64,000 bases of DNA from Stereum hirsutum FP-91666 SS1 (GCF_000264905.1 NW_006763148.1:266545-330544); one strand, 5' to 3'; counted from the first letter of the stretch, positions 40,118-52,300 are shown. Program-made: numbers and translations. The notes: generated by a model not told the origin, from the sequence alone.

Positions 40118-40985
40118 CGTACACGTACCGTCATCGCATCGTCGACGTCTATACGCAGGATGCATACTGTTCTGTTGGTGGTATTTCTTCGACTCCTCGG
40201 CGTGATTGCTTCATTGCTACCGCCAGAATGGTGCCGACGTACCGAAACCGTAAAGAACAGTGGCTCTCCGGTATGTCACTCATCCGATGACGAGGTACAG
40301 ACCTTGGCGTTGGCTGTCGTCGTTCCTTCTCCTACCCGCAGGAGGATTTGTCAATTCCTACCACGCTACCGAGGCATTCTGATAACGCATATTCTGCAGC
40401 CGCATGTCCCATCGATTACAGTATACCATGAAAGATGTATTCGTCCGCCCTACCAACATCGCGGCTTCCGGTATATCATTGTCTGACCTTCGATGCGCTT
40501 CGTGTAATTGCATATTCTCAAGCCATATCGCGCACAGCGCATTCTGGTCGTGACTAGTTTCGAGCCTGAAATGCTGACTAGCCACTATCACAGTCAACAT
40601 CGCCAGCTATACTTCAATACTCACAACAATAGGCCGTCGCACCTCAAAATCTCCGACGCAACTCGCACGTTTCAGGTTCACGGTGACTTGACAAGCCTGA
40701 CACATTTCCGTGACGTCGGTGGCTCAACTGGTTCATATCTATCTCCCTGTTCTCAATGGTAGGCATGGGTGTTCCCGGGGAAACCATACACTGAGCGTCT
40801 TGCCTCTTGCCCCATATTGAACGCTATTCGGCGCAGCCGATATATACCGATCTGTCTTCGAGCGCTATACTCGTATCTCTGGTCACACCCCGGGCTTTCG
40901 CATCTTTCCCGCACAGTACGTGTTTCTTTGTCATCGCCTCATTACAGTGAACTATAATGGCTCACTCTTCCCAAGTACATAGCTC
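40118..40985. other. Intergenic, nothing recognised
   Basis: This 870-bp spacer carries a 108-codon plus-strand frame at 40,160-40,486 with a hydrophobic start but no recognisable domain. I do not call it a gene. Confidence 0.45.
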
Positions 40986-42369
40986 ATGATGTCGAAGCCT
41001 ACGATCGCGCGACCGCTCCAGAGCGAGTTGACAATGCTCCTTCTCGTTAAGCTCTACCGCAATATCTTCAGGATGCTGCACACGCCAGATCTCAAGCAGC
41101 TATGTCTTGTCTCGAAAACACTCCGAAAAGAAGCGGAGTCCATTCTTTACGAGACATGCTCAGTTCCGGATGGCATGCTCGATCTTTTCTGTCGCACGTT
41201 GGTCGAACACCCAGAGTTACGTCGCCATGTCCGTGTACTCTCGTGCACAATGATGGGCCACCGGGGCATCATCGAGCGAGACCACGATTCGGCCCTCATC
41301 TCACAGGGCTTAAAGAGCCTGCATAACCTACGCGATCTTACCATTTCCGGCTCGCTCTTCCCTATGGTGGCATGGACAATTTCCATCAACGACATCGATA
41401 TCCTGCGAAGTGCCACCTTCAAACTAAAACGATTGTCATGTATCTTTGTATACGATGACCGCCTCATCGACTTTCTATCCTCACAACCATCCATCGAAAC
41501 CTTTATCCACTCGTGGGGTGCAGACGCAGACAGTGGTCCGACGACGGAGACGCCACTCAAGGTCAAGAAGCTGAGCTGCGTACCACACATCCTGCAGACC
41601 ATGCGCGTCACTCCAGCGCTCTCTCATCTCCGCCTCGAGTTCCGATATCTTACTGCATTGCAAGAGCACCAAGGAGCTCGATGTATACGACAGTTCGGCC
41701 ACAACCTCGTCAGTCTTTGTGTCCTCCGTTATGCACATCCAGACGAGTACTTCCCCATGGCCCGCATCATCGCCTCCTTCGCGTCATACACACCCAATCT
41801 CAAGTTCCTTTCTATATTTGATGAATATATCGACCACGTACGTGTTAGAAATATACCACATCTTCCCCGCTTACACCCCTACGCAGTCTGCTACAGGGAA
41901 TGCCCGACTTCACAAGTTGGTTGCATCGTACTTCAAGGACTTGCGCATCATGATATGGGCGCCTGCGTACGGCAGCAGCGGCCCCATAACCTACGAATCA
42001 TCATCGGACGAGAGGGACGCGAGCGAATCCGAGAAAGGTCGCTTCTCCGTGGACGACAGTGATGTTGCAAGAACCGACGAAAAAATCCGTGCCTATGCCG
42101 CTTCATACATGCGATCCTGTCCTCGCCTCGAGGTGTTCTCGGCACAACGTTGGGGAACGCTGAGGGTATATCGAAGAGCTGAAGGAGGTATGGATGGATT
42201 GGAGGAGGCTAGTGTATTTCACGGTATGGATGAGGAATCCTGGGAGCTCTTCGACGATGCAGAAGACGTATGGGAATGCATAAATAATGGTGCGCTGAGT
42301 CGGTTCGCCATGAGGACACCGATTTCTGCGAGCGTCTTTGAGACAGCAAGGATCAAGGAGTACTTATGA
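40986..42369 (+). CDS. F-box domain protein, unrelated to the 24-kb copy
   Basis: Two exons (40986-41837, 41887-42369) give 444 residues. The N-terminal region reads LYRNIFRMLHTPDLKQLCLVSKTLRKEAE, in which IFRMLHTPDLKQLCLVSKTL is a clear F-box core. This is followed by leucine-rich stretches typical of basidiomycete F-box proteins (LKSLHNLRDLTISGSLF, LRLEFRYLTAL). The C-terminal exon holds an acidic serine patch (ESSSDERDASESEKGR). The predicted role is substrate adaptor of an SCF ubiquitin ligase; the target is unknown. It lacks the close similarity that links the two other F-box copies in the window. The start could be either of two adjacent ATGs (40,986 or 40,989). Confidence 0.75.
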
Positions 42370-43541
42370 CAGTTTGATGGACAACGGTGAGAGGATTAGC
42401 CACTCATCTTTCCAGCGACTGAAAGTTATATGTTTCGCCCGTTCTAGTGCCTCGCGCTTGTTGTTTTCTCTGTGTTTCCTGTTCACAGTCCGATTTCGTT
42501 AGCGCAGAACGTTCATTCGAAATCACCCATCCCCTAATCTACCAGTTAATGGCAACTGTTTCCCTAGCTGCCTTGCGCCTGTCTCACTGAAGTGCTCTGG
42601 TGTACCGCTCGGGATGTTCGCAGCCCCGAATCCCGAGATCTGGTGGGTAACGGAGATGATTGAGGCCCGGAGAGTGGCTCTCACCATACGCGCATAGCCA
42701 ATCCGATAAAAGCGTGAGCTTATCCCTGGGAGAGAGATCACACCATCCCCGGGTTATCGCCTCGCTATTACATGCCTTCCACGCCTCAAGTATGATGCCG
42801 CAAAGTTGGACAACCTCGTGTATGGTCATGAGTCTTGCTTCCTGGGCTCTGTTTCACCCTGAAACACTGTACGATGTCCTGCGGGCAGTGCAAAGTTCGC
42901 TCAGTATGGATCACGAGGCTGCACTTAGAGCAGAACATAACCAAGAACTCAGACCCAGCGACCAACGACGGTGATGATATGATCCGGCGCATACTTCCGC
43001 GCTCTAGTCAATAGTAATATGCATAGAATTAATGCACATCTTTTCGAGACGAGAACGAACCGGGCCGTCAGCAATTCACCTGAAAGGTAGTAAAAGCTGG
43101 GAATGACCCTCCCCCATCTGAACCCGTTCTGGAGTTGAGGATCGAGATCCGAAGTCAGGGAGTGCTTAGTTCTCATCTTGTTCTCATCGCACTCATCCAG
43201 AATAATGTAAATAGAGTCCAAAAGGACCGAGCGAGTTTGAGAAGTACTCGTATAGGCGTCATGACGAACAAGCACTATGATTGATTGCATGTCCGGTAGG
43301 CAGTGGGTAGCTGTGTGACGAACCTGAATCTCGCTGAATGCAGTGAGAATACCGCTATATCCCAGATACCAGTAAGCTGACCAGTCGCCAGGTAGACAGA
43401 GCGGGGGAGGCTTGGACGGGTCATTGACGATTTACATGATCGGGGGGAAGGGTTTGAGAAAATGTGTTCACTTGCGACGTGGGTCGGAATCGGAAGAGGT
43501 CGGAACGCGTGCGAAGAAATCACAGTGTCACTGATCACACT
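42370..43541. other. Unassigned stretch with weak minus-strand frames
   Basis: Open frames on the minus strand (42,584-42,829, 42,949-43,290, 43,275-43,547; up to 113 codons) could be exons of an unknown or decayed gene. One has a hydrophobic patch near 43,000-43,080. I could not join them into a model. Confidence 0.3.
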
Positions 43542-43544
43542 GAT

Positions 43545-44516
43545 CATGAGCTAGTCTCTAACCAGACCTTATATAAGAAATCATTATATAAGGTCTGCTC
43601 CAATTTCTGGGACTTTGGCGGGGCGACCCCGAAAGACCATATAAGGAAATTTCTGGGTCGCGTCGGATCTCTCAGTTCGGTGCCACACGGCAAGGGTGGC
43701 ACAGCGAAGTTGCGTAGGTTTTCGTTTCTGCTCCTGTATCCTTCCTGCCCGTGTGTATCAGATTCTCTGCCATCTTATTCTGCATCTTTACTCTGTATTT
43801 GTCGGACCGAATTTTTGATCATAACACTCTAAGATACATAGCTTTCAAACCGGCACATCTGCATGGTAAGCCACACCCCCACCTGATCAGTGGAACTCGT
43901 CAACAATCTCGTCCACAAAGAGCTTGGTAAACTGACATCCAAGAAAATTAACCTGCGTCTCAAGGTGTTCTCGACTCAGAAAGACAGATGTCAGCAAATG
44001 GCCGGCACAAACTGAGGTGGACGAGCGATGCCACAATAATCAGGGGCCAGGGGCCACAGTGGCGGAAAGAAGGTGAATCGCAAGCGTCGCTTACAGATAG
44101 GCCACCAAATATTATTCTCAAAGGATTACCATGATCCAGCGCAAACCATGAGCGCGATTTGGTGAATGTCATCGAGTGTATGAGCTCGGGAGAGTTGCAG
44201 TTAGCAGTGAGGCCGCCGCCATCTTACTACTTAGATATTTGTTGTAGAATGTATGCAGTGAGACATAATATATGAGATCTAGCTGTACATGGTTAGGGAA
44301 AACACAAGGGCACCTCTCCTCACAGTAAAGTAAGAACAAGAATGGACATGGGTCGAGACAAAGACACGAACTCTGTGAACGCCTCTTGCGCCCCCCCCAC
44401 GGTTATCGCTTCGCTTAGATGAGATCAGGGCTTCCGCGTTATCATGAATTTCCATATATGGTCTTTGGGGGTCGCCCCGCCAAAACCTCCCAAATTGGAC
44501 AAGACTAATCATGAGC
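43545..44516. mobile_element. Non-autonomous element with terminal inverted repeats
   Basis: The left side (43,598-43,650) reads CCAATTTCTGGGACTTTGGC then GGGGCGACCCC and GAAAGACCATATAAGGAAAT. The right side (44,447-44,499), reverse-complemented, reads CCAATTTGGGAGGTTTTGGC then GGGGCGACCCCC and AAAGACCATATATGGAAAT. The similarity continues weakly outward (ATCATGAG at both edges). The roughly 970-bp element has imperfect inverted ends of about 60-70 bp and no recognisable transposase, so it is probably an old MITE-like element. Exact ends and target duplication are not clear. Confidence 0.7.
43563..43597. repeat. Perfect hairpin inside the left inverted repeat
   Basis: Thirteen-base arms, CAGACCTTATATA and TATATAAGGTCTG, enclose a 9-nt loop. 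The segment looks inserted into the left terminal repeat, because the right repeat lacks it. Confidence 0.75.
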
Positions 44517-45282
44517 CGCGATTTGCCGATTGCGATTTTCGCTACATAAGCAGTACGAAATTGCTAAGAAACGATTTCCCAGCTACTGTAAGTACTTGCA
44601 GTTCGTCTACAAATAAGTCGACCAGTCTTAGGGAGGATGCATCGTCTGGACAAAGAAAAATGGTCCGAGAAATCTTGGTCAAGGCATACGGCCTAAAACC
44701 GATGAGAAGTCGCGGAGACCCTAGTATCGTACATGACCTTGACATGACCTCTACATGTACTGCATAGAAGCTTTCTCTTGTGTCCATGTGGTTCTTCTTT
44801 CGAAAGCGACATGGGTCACTTGCTTGAACTCTACGCTTCTACCGATATCCACGGTCCGAAAGACCGGACTTGTTTTTGGCTTTTTTTTGACATTCAAGCT
44901 TCTCGGCACGGTATCGGCCTTCTTCGTATACTTATCACGACACCACACGAGCATTGTTCCTAGCCATCTCTTTCAATCGTGCGTACAGCTCACCCGAGAT
45001 TCTCCCGTATGGAAGGATGAAGCTGAATACGCGCGAGCATGCATGTACAGGCTGCTTGGTTCAGCTCGTTCTATGTTTTTTCCGTCGTATCCTCAAACTC
45101 TCAGGCCAACAATATCTTCCGACCCTTCTCGACCCTGAAGAAAAATACAGATAGCATACCTTACGTATATGCCGTCACATTGGTTTCTCGGGATGAAGCT
45201 TACCCGTTCTCACGCACCTCCTTCTGTTCGCCCAAAGCAGACAGCCCTTTGTCGACTGAAAATCCCTCCAATCGGAGATTCC
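44517..45282. other. Intergenic, nothing recognised
   Basis: This 770-bp stretch upstream of the first small-protein gene has several overlapping frames with no domain. Confidence 0.45.
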
Positions 45283-45290
45283 TATATAAA
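45283..45290 (+). promoter_or_regulatory. TATA box of the first small-protein gene
   Basis: TATATAAA lies 80 bp upstream of the ATG at 45,363. The paralogous gene downstream has a similar arrangement. Confidence 0.55.
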
Positions 45291-45362
45291 TCCGCAGCTG
45301 CTACTTTCATATTATCCATCTCTCTTCAAACAACCACTACCACCCACAACCATCTCCACAAC

Positions 45363-45923
45363 ATGTCCGCCCCTCTTCCTGACCAAGGTCGTCTCCCGCC
45401 TTCCGTCTGCAGACCGCCCTCCAACGAAGAACATATGTTTCCTGACTTCGAGAACAGTGGACCAAAGGCTGTGGAAATCTTCGTCGTAGCTGACTCCCGT
45501 GGCTCCTCATCGCGCGACAACAAGTGGGTCCTGGCATGGGAGGTCGGCAGCGTCCATCGCAGAAACCGCGTGATTCCCGTACTCCGCCATCTCCTCATCG
45601 ATACCGAAAATTGGCAGAACCCCCTCTACCCCGCCTATACCCAGCAGCAGCACGTATTCTGGGGTCCGTACACACAGGAGATGGGGCAGACCGTGCGCGG
45701 CGATTGCGAGTCGTACACGATTGCGGAAGTGAGCTGGCAGGGGAGGCAGGCCTTAGAGAGGGTAGCAATGCAAACTCCCGTCATGGCGTTGGACGGACGT
45801 TGGGACGGACAGGCCTGGGTGAAGGACCTATTGGACAGGGCGGTGAAAGCGAGAATTTTGACCGCAGGCCATTGCGCTCCAGCGATCCGTGCTGCTCAGG
45901 CGACAGACTGGTTAATAGGATAA
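45363..45923 (+). CDS. Small basidiomycete protein of unknown function, first of a pair
   Basis: A single exon of 186 residues, start chosen at 45,363 because a TATA box lies 80 bp upstream; the frame is open further upstream. There is no signal peptide. The layout is a beta-rich front half with DNKWVLAWEVG, a middle with YTQEMGQTVRGDCESYTIAE, and a back half with RQALERVAMQTPVMALDGRW then DGQAWVKDLLDRA. The W-x2-W/QxWV pattern at the end recalls small cysteine-peptidase-like proteins (for example DUF6914) common in mushrooms, but no catalytic Cys is in place and I do not assign the family. The gene at 46,708 shares the same plan. Confidence 0.6.
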   Translation: MSAPLPDQGRLPPSVCRPPSNEEHMFPDFENSGPKAVEIFVVADSRGSSSRDNKWVLAWEVGSVHRRNRVIPVLRHLLIDTENWQNPLYPAYTQQQHVFWGPYTQEMGQTVRGDCESYTIAEVSWQGRQALERVAMQTPVMALDGRWDGQAWVKDLLDRAVKARILTAGHCAPAIRAAQATDWLIG

Positions 45924-46608
45924 ATCGTACGTTCACTCCCCCATCGATGCCCCCCACCACGTTTCCCGAGCTCACTGCCTTCTTGTATTTTGACTTCTGC
46001 TAATGCTACCACAAGCTCTGCCGCGGCTACGCATCCTCGCCGCCTTCTCTACGTCTCAGAATCCTCGTCGATCATGATTCGCTGCTGCGACCGTATAAAC
46101 TTTCTATCTTGGGCATTCTCTTTATGTATCACCAATCCGGTCTTGGCCCCGTAAAGCTATGTAACAACTCAAATTGAATTCTCATTTCATCTACATCTGT
46201 GTGCAGTGGTCATCACGGTAACAATTTGACGATTATGATCGACGCCTGGTTAGACATGCAGGACCTGACGCTGAGCGCTAGACTGTACCGTCATCGACCA
46301 GCTCGTATATTGTGTCTTCGGAGAGTCCCTTGTTGACCATCGCTCGCCGTGTCTGGCATGCAATCGCATGAAGGGGCGTTGCCGTAGCGCTTTGTAACAA
46401 AGGGGAGAGCATTGGCCGGCGGGTCTTGCCATGAGTCAGGCGCGCTTTCACAATGGACTAGGCCTTATCAGGACGAGAACAAAGAGAATGGCACGGCACG
46501 ATCGTAAGACATGTTCTATGGTTGTGACGGCAATGCCTACCACTGTGCCATGGGTTCCGTAGGATCAAAACAAAGGGCGGAGGGGACACGTTGGCACTGC
46601 CAGAGACG
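45924..46608. other. Intergenic between the paired small genes
   Basis: This 690-bp spacer has no recognised element except the promoter of the next gene at its right end. Confidence 0.45.
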
Positions 46609-46616
46609 TATAAAAG
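46609..46616 (+). promoter_or_regulatory. TATA box of the second small-protein gene
   Basis: TATAAAAG lies 99 bp upstream of the ATG at 46,708. Confidence 0.6.
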
Positions 46617-46707
46617 GACGCTCCAGTTGGGGCTCAGAAACAGCCAACGATCACACCCACATCCTCCTCTCACCCGCATCGAACGCAGTATTCCATTCGC
46701 ATCCGCC

Positions 46708-47322
46708 ATGAGCACACCATACTACGTCCCACCGGCTCCAAACCATCCCTACGAACCAGACTGTATCACCCTGTCCCACCTCACCGACCCTTTATCCGAA
46801 AAGTTCCCTGACACCGATTGCTCCTCGACCGTTTGGATAATAACATATGGTTCAGACAAGAAAGGGGCGAATATTTGGAAGCTCTGCTGGTATGTCGGTC
46901 ATCACGTCGAGTCTCCCGGGGGGCCTCGCGTGGATCTATTCAGGCAAATTCATCTATATTCCTGCATGGAGACCAAGTATGGTACTGCCGAGCTGCTCAA
47001 GCCCTCGGAAGAGGACGACCAATACGAAATGCCCTTAACCTATCACGGCGCTAAGACGCACTCCCTCGTCGAGAACACTATATCCGGTCTTACACGGGAA
47101 TACGTTTATGCTAGTGTTGGGGAAACGAGTTTGCAGGAAAGGAAAAAGCTGGAGGAGTTTGCGGAGGAGGAAGCGTTTAGTAAAGGGTCGGGAAATGGGT
47201 TGAGCCCGCAAGCATTCATCGTAGGTGTGCTCTATCGGGCACTGCAAGCACACATTCTAGCTCCAGAGGACGTAAGTAAAGCGGAGGGTATACTACATAG
47301 GCATGCTTTTCGGGCTTCCTGA
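46708..47322 (+). CDS. Small basidiomycete protein of unknown function, second of a pair
   Basis: A single exon of 204 residues with no signal peptide. It parallels the protein at 45,363 in order and spacing of features: TVWIITYGSDKKGANIWKLC then WYVGHHVE (against VEIFVVADSRG...KWVLAWEVG), a middle Gly/His segment (MPLTYHGAKTHSL), and a helical end (LQERKKLEEFAEEEAF, QAFIVGVLYRALQAHIL). Sequence identity is low, so the duplication is old or the resemblance reflects shared fold only. Tandem orientation and TATA promoters on both suggest similar regulation. The molecular role is unknown. Confidence 0.6.
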   Translation: MSTPYYVPPAPNHPYEPDCITLSHLTDPLSEKFPDTDCSSTVWIITYGSDKKGANIWKLCWYVGHHVESPGGPRVDLFRQIHLYSCMETKYGTAELLKPSEEDDQYEMPLTYHGAKTHSLVENTISGLTREYVYASVGETSLQERKKLEEFAEEEAFSKGSGNGLSPQAFIVGVLYRALQAHILAPEDVSKAEGILHRHAFRAS

Positions 47323-47950
47323 ATACAGTGAGTTTCAATCGTTCATCTTGACTCTTGAGCACGATAAAGGTGATGCTGATCCTTTACTCTCTGTTCAGTA
47401 GACTTTTATCCGGCCGGGTGTCAGAAGACACGTTCGACACAGTAAAGGCACCCACCGACGACGACACACCTTGTAGCATCACATCCGACATTTGATTTGA
47501 TGACCCGGATTAACAATACCTATGATGCTCGCTTGGTGTTTGAATTGATTTTTCTCGCATGACAACTACTTCCTCAGCCCCGGGCCTTTGCGGTCGTAAG
47601 AGAGCTTTAGGCACAATGCTGCCACCCTCCCTTCGATTCTCGTGTGGCCGTTTTGTGAAGTGGTGGTCAGAGTTGGACTTCGGCCGTTGCGAAGCATTTG
47701 AGTGATGTGGCGCTTGTCACCGTGCGCACAAACATAGAAATCCGGTCAGAGAGATCACCCCGAAGGACACGACAATCTTTCTCTTGAACTATTCTTACTA
47801 GTTCAATCACTAGCAATGAATGAGAAAGTTACACGCTGGTCATAGATATGACTCAGTTCTGTATTTGATCTGCAGTTCAATATCCTGGATCGCTGAGCCC
47901 AAAACTGGCGCCGCAAAGGATTGACGACCGGAGAGCGGAAGGCGGCAAGA
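47323..47950. other. Intergenic, nothing recognised
   Basis: This 630-bp spacer between the convergent ends of the small-protein gene and the G-alpha relic has no coding or repeat signal. Confidence 0.5.
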
Positions 47951-47955
47951 CATAG

Positions 47956-49363
47956 TCAATACCACAGACTGATAACGAAAGCCGGAGGCGTACAGAATGA
48001 CCTACATCTCAGAGCATCTGAATCTCCATCGATTCCGGAAGTGCCTGTACTGGGATAATGGGCGTATATTTGTCTGGTTGAGGCCCATTGATTCCGGGAC
48101 ACCAAGGAGTGTAGGATGTAGTCGCAGACTGATTCCACGTCGTACGCTTCACTTGGCCGTCTAACGGAGTCAGGGATGTGGTCATGGAAAGGTGAGTGGC
48201 GGAGTTTCTCTGCGAATACGTCACGGTCGGTGAGGAAGATGATCTGCAACGGCGAAAATTTCACAAGTTTAGAATATTCGAATTCCCTCCAGATGAGAAG
48301 AGTTTGGAATGGCTCACGATGTTAGTGAGCTTGAAATATTCCATGTTCACTATAGAATCGAACGTGTTGAATGTCTCCATGAGGACTGACTACAGATGAC
48401 GAACTTGGTCAGTCCTACTCTCACAGTTATCCCCAAAACAAGCACTCACCACTGCCGCGTCGCCATCCTCCTGTTCCCTATAGCAGTCATAGTCGCTCAA
48501 GGAAACCATAAACACGATCGCCGTAACACGCGAGAACTGATGTATCCACTTCCTCTCGTCGGTCCGCGCGGCGCCGCCTGGATCAATGATACGGTAGGTC
48601 CTACCTCCACTCTCGAGGATCAGTTCCTCGACTTGCGAGGTCCGATGAAGGCACATCATGACATCCTCGTTAGTTGGGACGTAGTCTGGTGAGAATATAC
48701 GGTCGAGGCTGTCAAGGTAATAGATGCGGCGACAGCGGAGCCGAAGGGAAATCCACGGGTGAGTGGATGGCTCTTGTCGTTGTGGATGTGGCGAACAGAA
48801 GTGCGAAGATCCGAATCGGCCCAAAGAGCACGAATGGACTCGGAGAGCTCGTCTGTGATTGTAGCAAGAGGGTTGTCTGGCAACGACAGCGACAGGACAC
48901 GATCACGATGGATATCAAGCTTCGATGGCAAGACAACGTCATGGTCGGGCAAAGCAGCCACGATGGTGCGCATAGAGTAGGATATTGTCCGCAATATATG
49001 CGATGTGGATGAGGCGCGCCCCTGTTCTGTGTATGGTTCGGCTTGAATTATGCATTTGAACGCATCGAGCGGCCTGTGCTAATCAAGGAGGATACATCAG
49101 ATGGACTTCGAGGCTGGAGGTGCGACCACACGATAGACTCACCCGCTTGCTCGTCGAGTCGTTTAAATCAAGTAGCAATAGGTCCGTCCTAGTACTGACA
49201 TCTATCTTATCCTGCGCTATACGCGAATCTATCTCCTGAGAGCCTGCGAAATGAGCTATCGGTCAAAAGCAATACTTGGGTAACTGAGATGGCACAACGG
49301 ACGTAGAAGGGCAGCCTCTGCAGCTCGCGCTTTAGAAGAAGCTCGTAAGTTGAACATGGGCAT
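47956..49363 (-). pseudogene. G-alpha paralogue with degenerate nucleotide-binding boxes
   Basis: Exons can be followed along the whole G-alpha fold at intron positions partly shared with the intact gene: a start at 49,363 (MPMFNLRASSKARAAEAALL), EIDSRIAQDKIDV, IIQAEPYTEQGRA, SYSMRTIVAALP, DELSESIRALWADSDL, YYLDSLDRIFSPDYVPTNED, DERKWIHQFSRVTAIVFMVS, FNTFDSIVNMEYFKLTNI, IIFLTDRDVFAEKLRHSPF and RQIYAHYP. The N-myristoylation Gly is absent. The P-loop GAGESGKS reads DLNDSTSK, the switch II motif DVGGQ reads DPGGA, and the guanine-specificity NKID reads TDRD. One frame change occurs near 48,750-48,800, and the C-terminal helix that contacts receptors is missing. Decay is the simplest reading; a pseudo-GTPase is the alternative. 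Confidence 0.75.
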
Positions 49364-52300
49364 GCTCTATTCCTCGTACTGACAGACCGGACGTCTATGA
49401 ATTGTTGGAGTCAGTGACGACGGAGGGTTTGGTGGAGAAGAGAAACTGCATACCTGCATGGGTGAGTGGGACTGCATGAGTGTGAGATTTGATCACTAGG
49501 AAAGATGACGACCCCCATGTAAGCGCTCACGCAAATTACGATCGTGTGGCACTCCTACATGTGGGCAGTGTGGCGTAAACTTAGCCAATAAAACGTGAGC
49601 TCGTCCTCTGGTCGACCGCTCTCGACTAGACACCAAGCTAATAACCCCAGAGACACAAACGTCATATTTGACCAACAGATATCACAGAACTCGAGACGTT
49701 CGAGTGGCTTGATACCACAGTAACAGCTATGGGGCAACTTCGCCGACCTGATGCTGATGAACGATCAGCGATACCTCACATAGATCCGTAGAGAGTGGAG
49801 GAATGATGGCATGGAGAAACGGTCCGAGCCATCTCTAGTGATACTGATGTCGACGATGGCAGTCTGGCGGGAGTGTGGCGTGATTGGGCACGTAGGGGTC
49901 GTTGAGAAAGCGTCAGAGAAGCGATGACATTGATGGTTCATGTAGGGAGGCGAAGAAACGGTGGCCTATAGTTCGGGATCTGGTCAAAAGTTGTGGTTTA
50001 GACATGGGAGCAACATACGCACGGAGGAACACACCAAAGAAGCCTAATACACGAGAAGACCGAACAGTCAATAAGTATACGCCTCCCAAAACGAGCGGTC
50101 GTCCAAATCATATCATGAAACGACCCAATAATACTCCCAAAGCAATGCAAACCATATCTGTGGCGTCGCAGTCTTCTCCTTGGAGCACTGTACCCACAAC
50201 ACGAGCAAGATCACGCTCAGCCTTCGAGCGGCGAGCGCAACACCTTCCGTCAGCCGTCAACTCATTACCCGCATCCGATACGGGACCACGTACCTGTGTT
50301 GGAATTGGATCGCAAAAAACCGATCATATGTTGCGACGGTGGCGTATGTGGGCTGGAGGACGGATCTGGGATAGACTGGTATGTATTTGATAGCGCGACG
50401 GTGGATCCGACGAGGATCAGAGACCAGATGGTACCCCGACGAGATGTCATCGTATTGGTAGGACATCATGAACGGCTTGAATCACTTTTGGATGGCACAT
50501 TATCTGATTAACAGCACTGAGTATAAGCGAATCGGGAGGTACTTAGTGTGGAAGAATCCGACGTACTTAGGTCATCACTTGTTGCCCACGCGATGGATGA
50601 GGTAGGGAGCTACTCTTCTCACCCTGCCGAATGCACTAAGGGTATTGTCTTTGCAGTACCCGTGCCACTAGAATGGTTCGACCATCAGCGTTATTTTCAG
50701 AACTACAATAAGAGAAGAAGAAGAAGAAGCACATACCTTTCTCAGCAGCTTGATGACGCGAGGAGCCGAAGAGAATGCAACGCTGATTGAAGTTAGAGGA
50801 GAGAAGTACGACGAAGAAGTCATGGACAGAGATAGATGCATGAATTAAGCGATATTGTGTTGAGGATCCAAGGAAGGACTGACATACATTGACATCGCAA
50901 CAAGAGAATGCATATGAACGGGACACATATGTCTGTGTGTGATGATATGGTGTCAAGTAGTCCCTGAGGATGTCTACGCCGCTGGTAGACTCCGTCCTGC
51001 ACGGGGTATATCAGAATCGTCGGCATGAGACTCCAAGAATCCATCCAGGACATCATGCCTCGATGTCGGGATTACGCCCTTGGAGCCACGACCAGGTCTA
51101 GGAGTGACATAACAATAGAATCTGCCGTGCTCAGAGCCAAAAGCGCAACAACAAGTGAAAACAACATTCTCACTCGAGCGCATATCATCTCGCACGCTTT
51201 CCATGCAGACGACACACTCAAAACATCCCTGGAAGATCTTCACGATACGGGAACATGAATGATCGGAAGGAAGTAAACGACGCCAGTTTAGCCTCGTCAA
51301 ACCGCTGATACAAGGTTTCTGACAAAGTCACTGGTAGAGTGTAATATGGGCGCCGCACTGCGCGCATCCCTGCATGCCACTGTGTCAGAAAAAGACACGA
51401 AGATCGCAGAGAGTCGACCTCTGACCTCCTCCGACATGGACGAAGGTCATGCGTGGAAGTGCGCGAGACGCCTTGGAACCATGACAGAACTAAGAATTCA
51501 GCTATGCACGTGCGAGCCGCTATATGATCAAGCTGCACCTATAAGCATTGCTCTGCGCCATAGCCATGAACTTCGTCGCGTGAACCGGTAGGATTTGGGC
51601 TCGAGCGTGGCGCCTGTGGATATGTTTCAACCTGCCGCACAATCAGCGAGTAGGGAGCTAGAACAGCCCAAGGCACAGCTCAGTGATACTGCGAGAGTGA
51701 CACAGAACGCCGGCGGTATGTACGAGCTCGAACGAGTCGCTCGCCACAAAACCCTGACATTGACAAGCAAAAGTCCCGAAAAGGGAAGCTCGGACTGGAT
51801 CGGCAAGCCCAGAACACGTCATGAGAGAGCACAACAAAGCCCGAGAAAAACTTCCGAATTTGCCTATGGAATGTCCATATGGGGAAAAATGCAGGGCCTC
51901 GGAGTGGAGTTTTGGCGCTTGCCGACCTCCATCGGTCGGGATTGTCCCGCGCCTGACACTTCCGCCAGATCTGCATCCGATCGCGTTTGAGGTAAGGCAA
52001 AGGTAAGGTAAGGTGGCGGTCGGGTGGCGTTTGTTGTTAAGCTTTTTTCGAAGAAGAGAAGGCGGCGCGAGCGGCGAGAGAGAGGTCAGGAAGTTATGGT
52101 TAGTTTCAAAGCACGGATCGTAGGGGCTGAAGCTTCAAGCTTCAAGGTTGAATGGCGACGAAACGGGCGTTAACTTACAGAATGTACTGGAAGTACTTAG
52201 GTCGGCGTTAGGAGCATCAGCATGTGCCATCGTACCGGCAACGAAGCGCAAAGAAGATTCCTCCCTTGTGAGAATGGTCCCATCAGCTGAACGGTACGCG

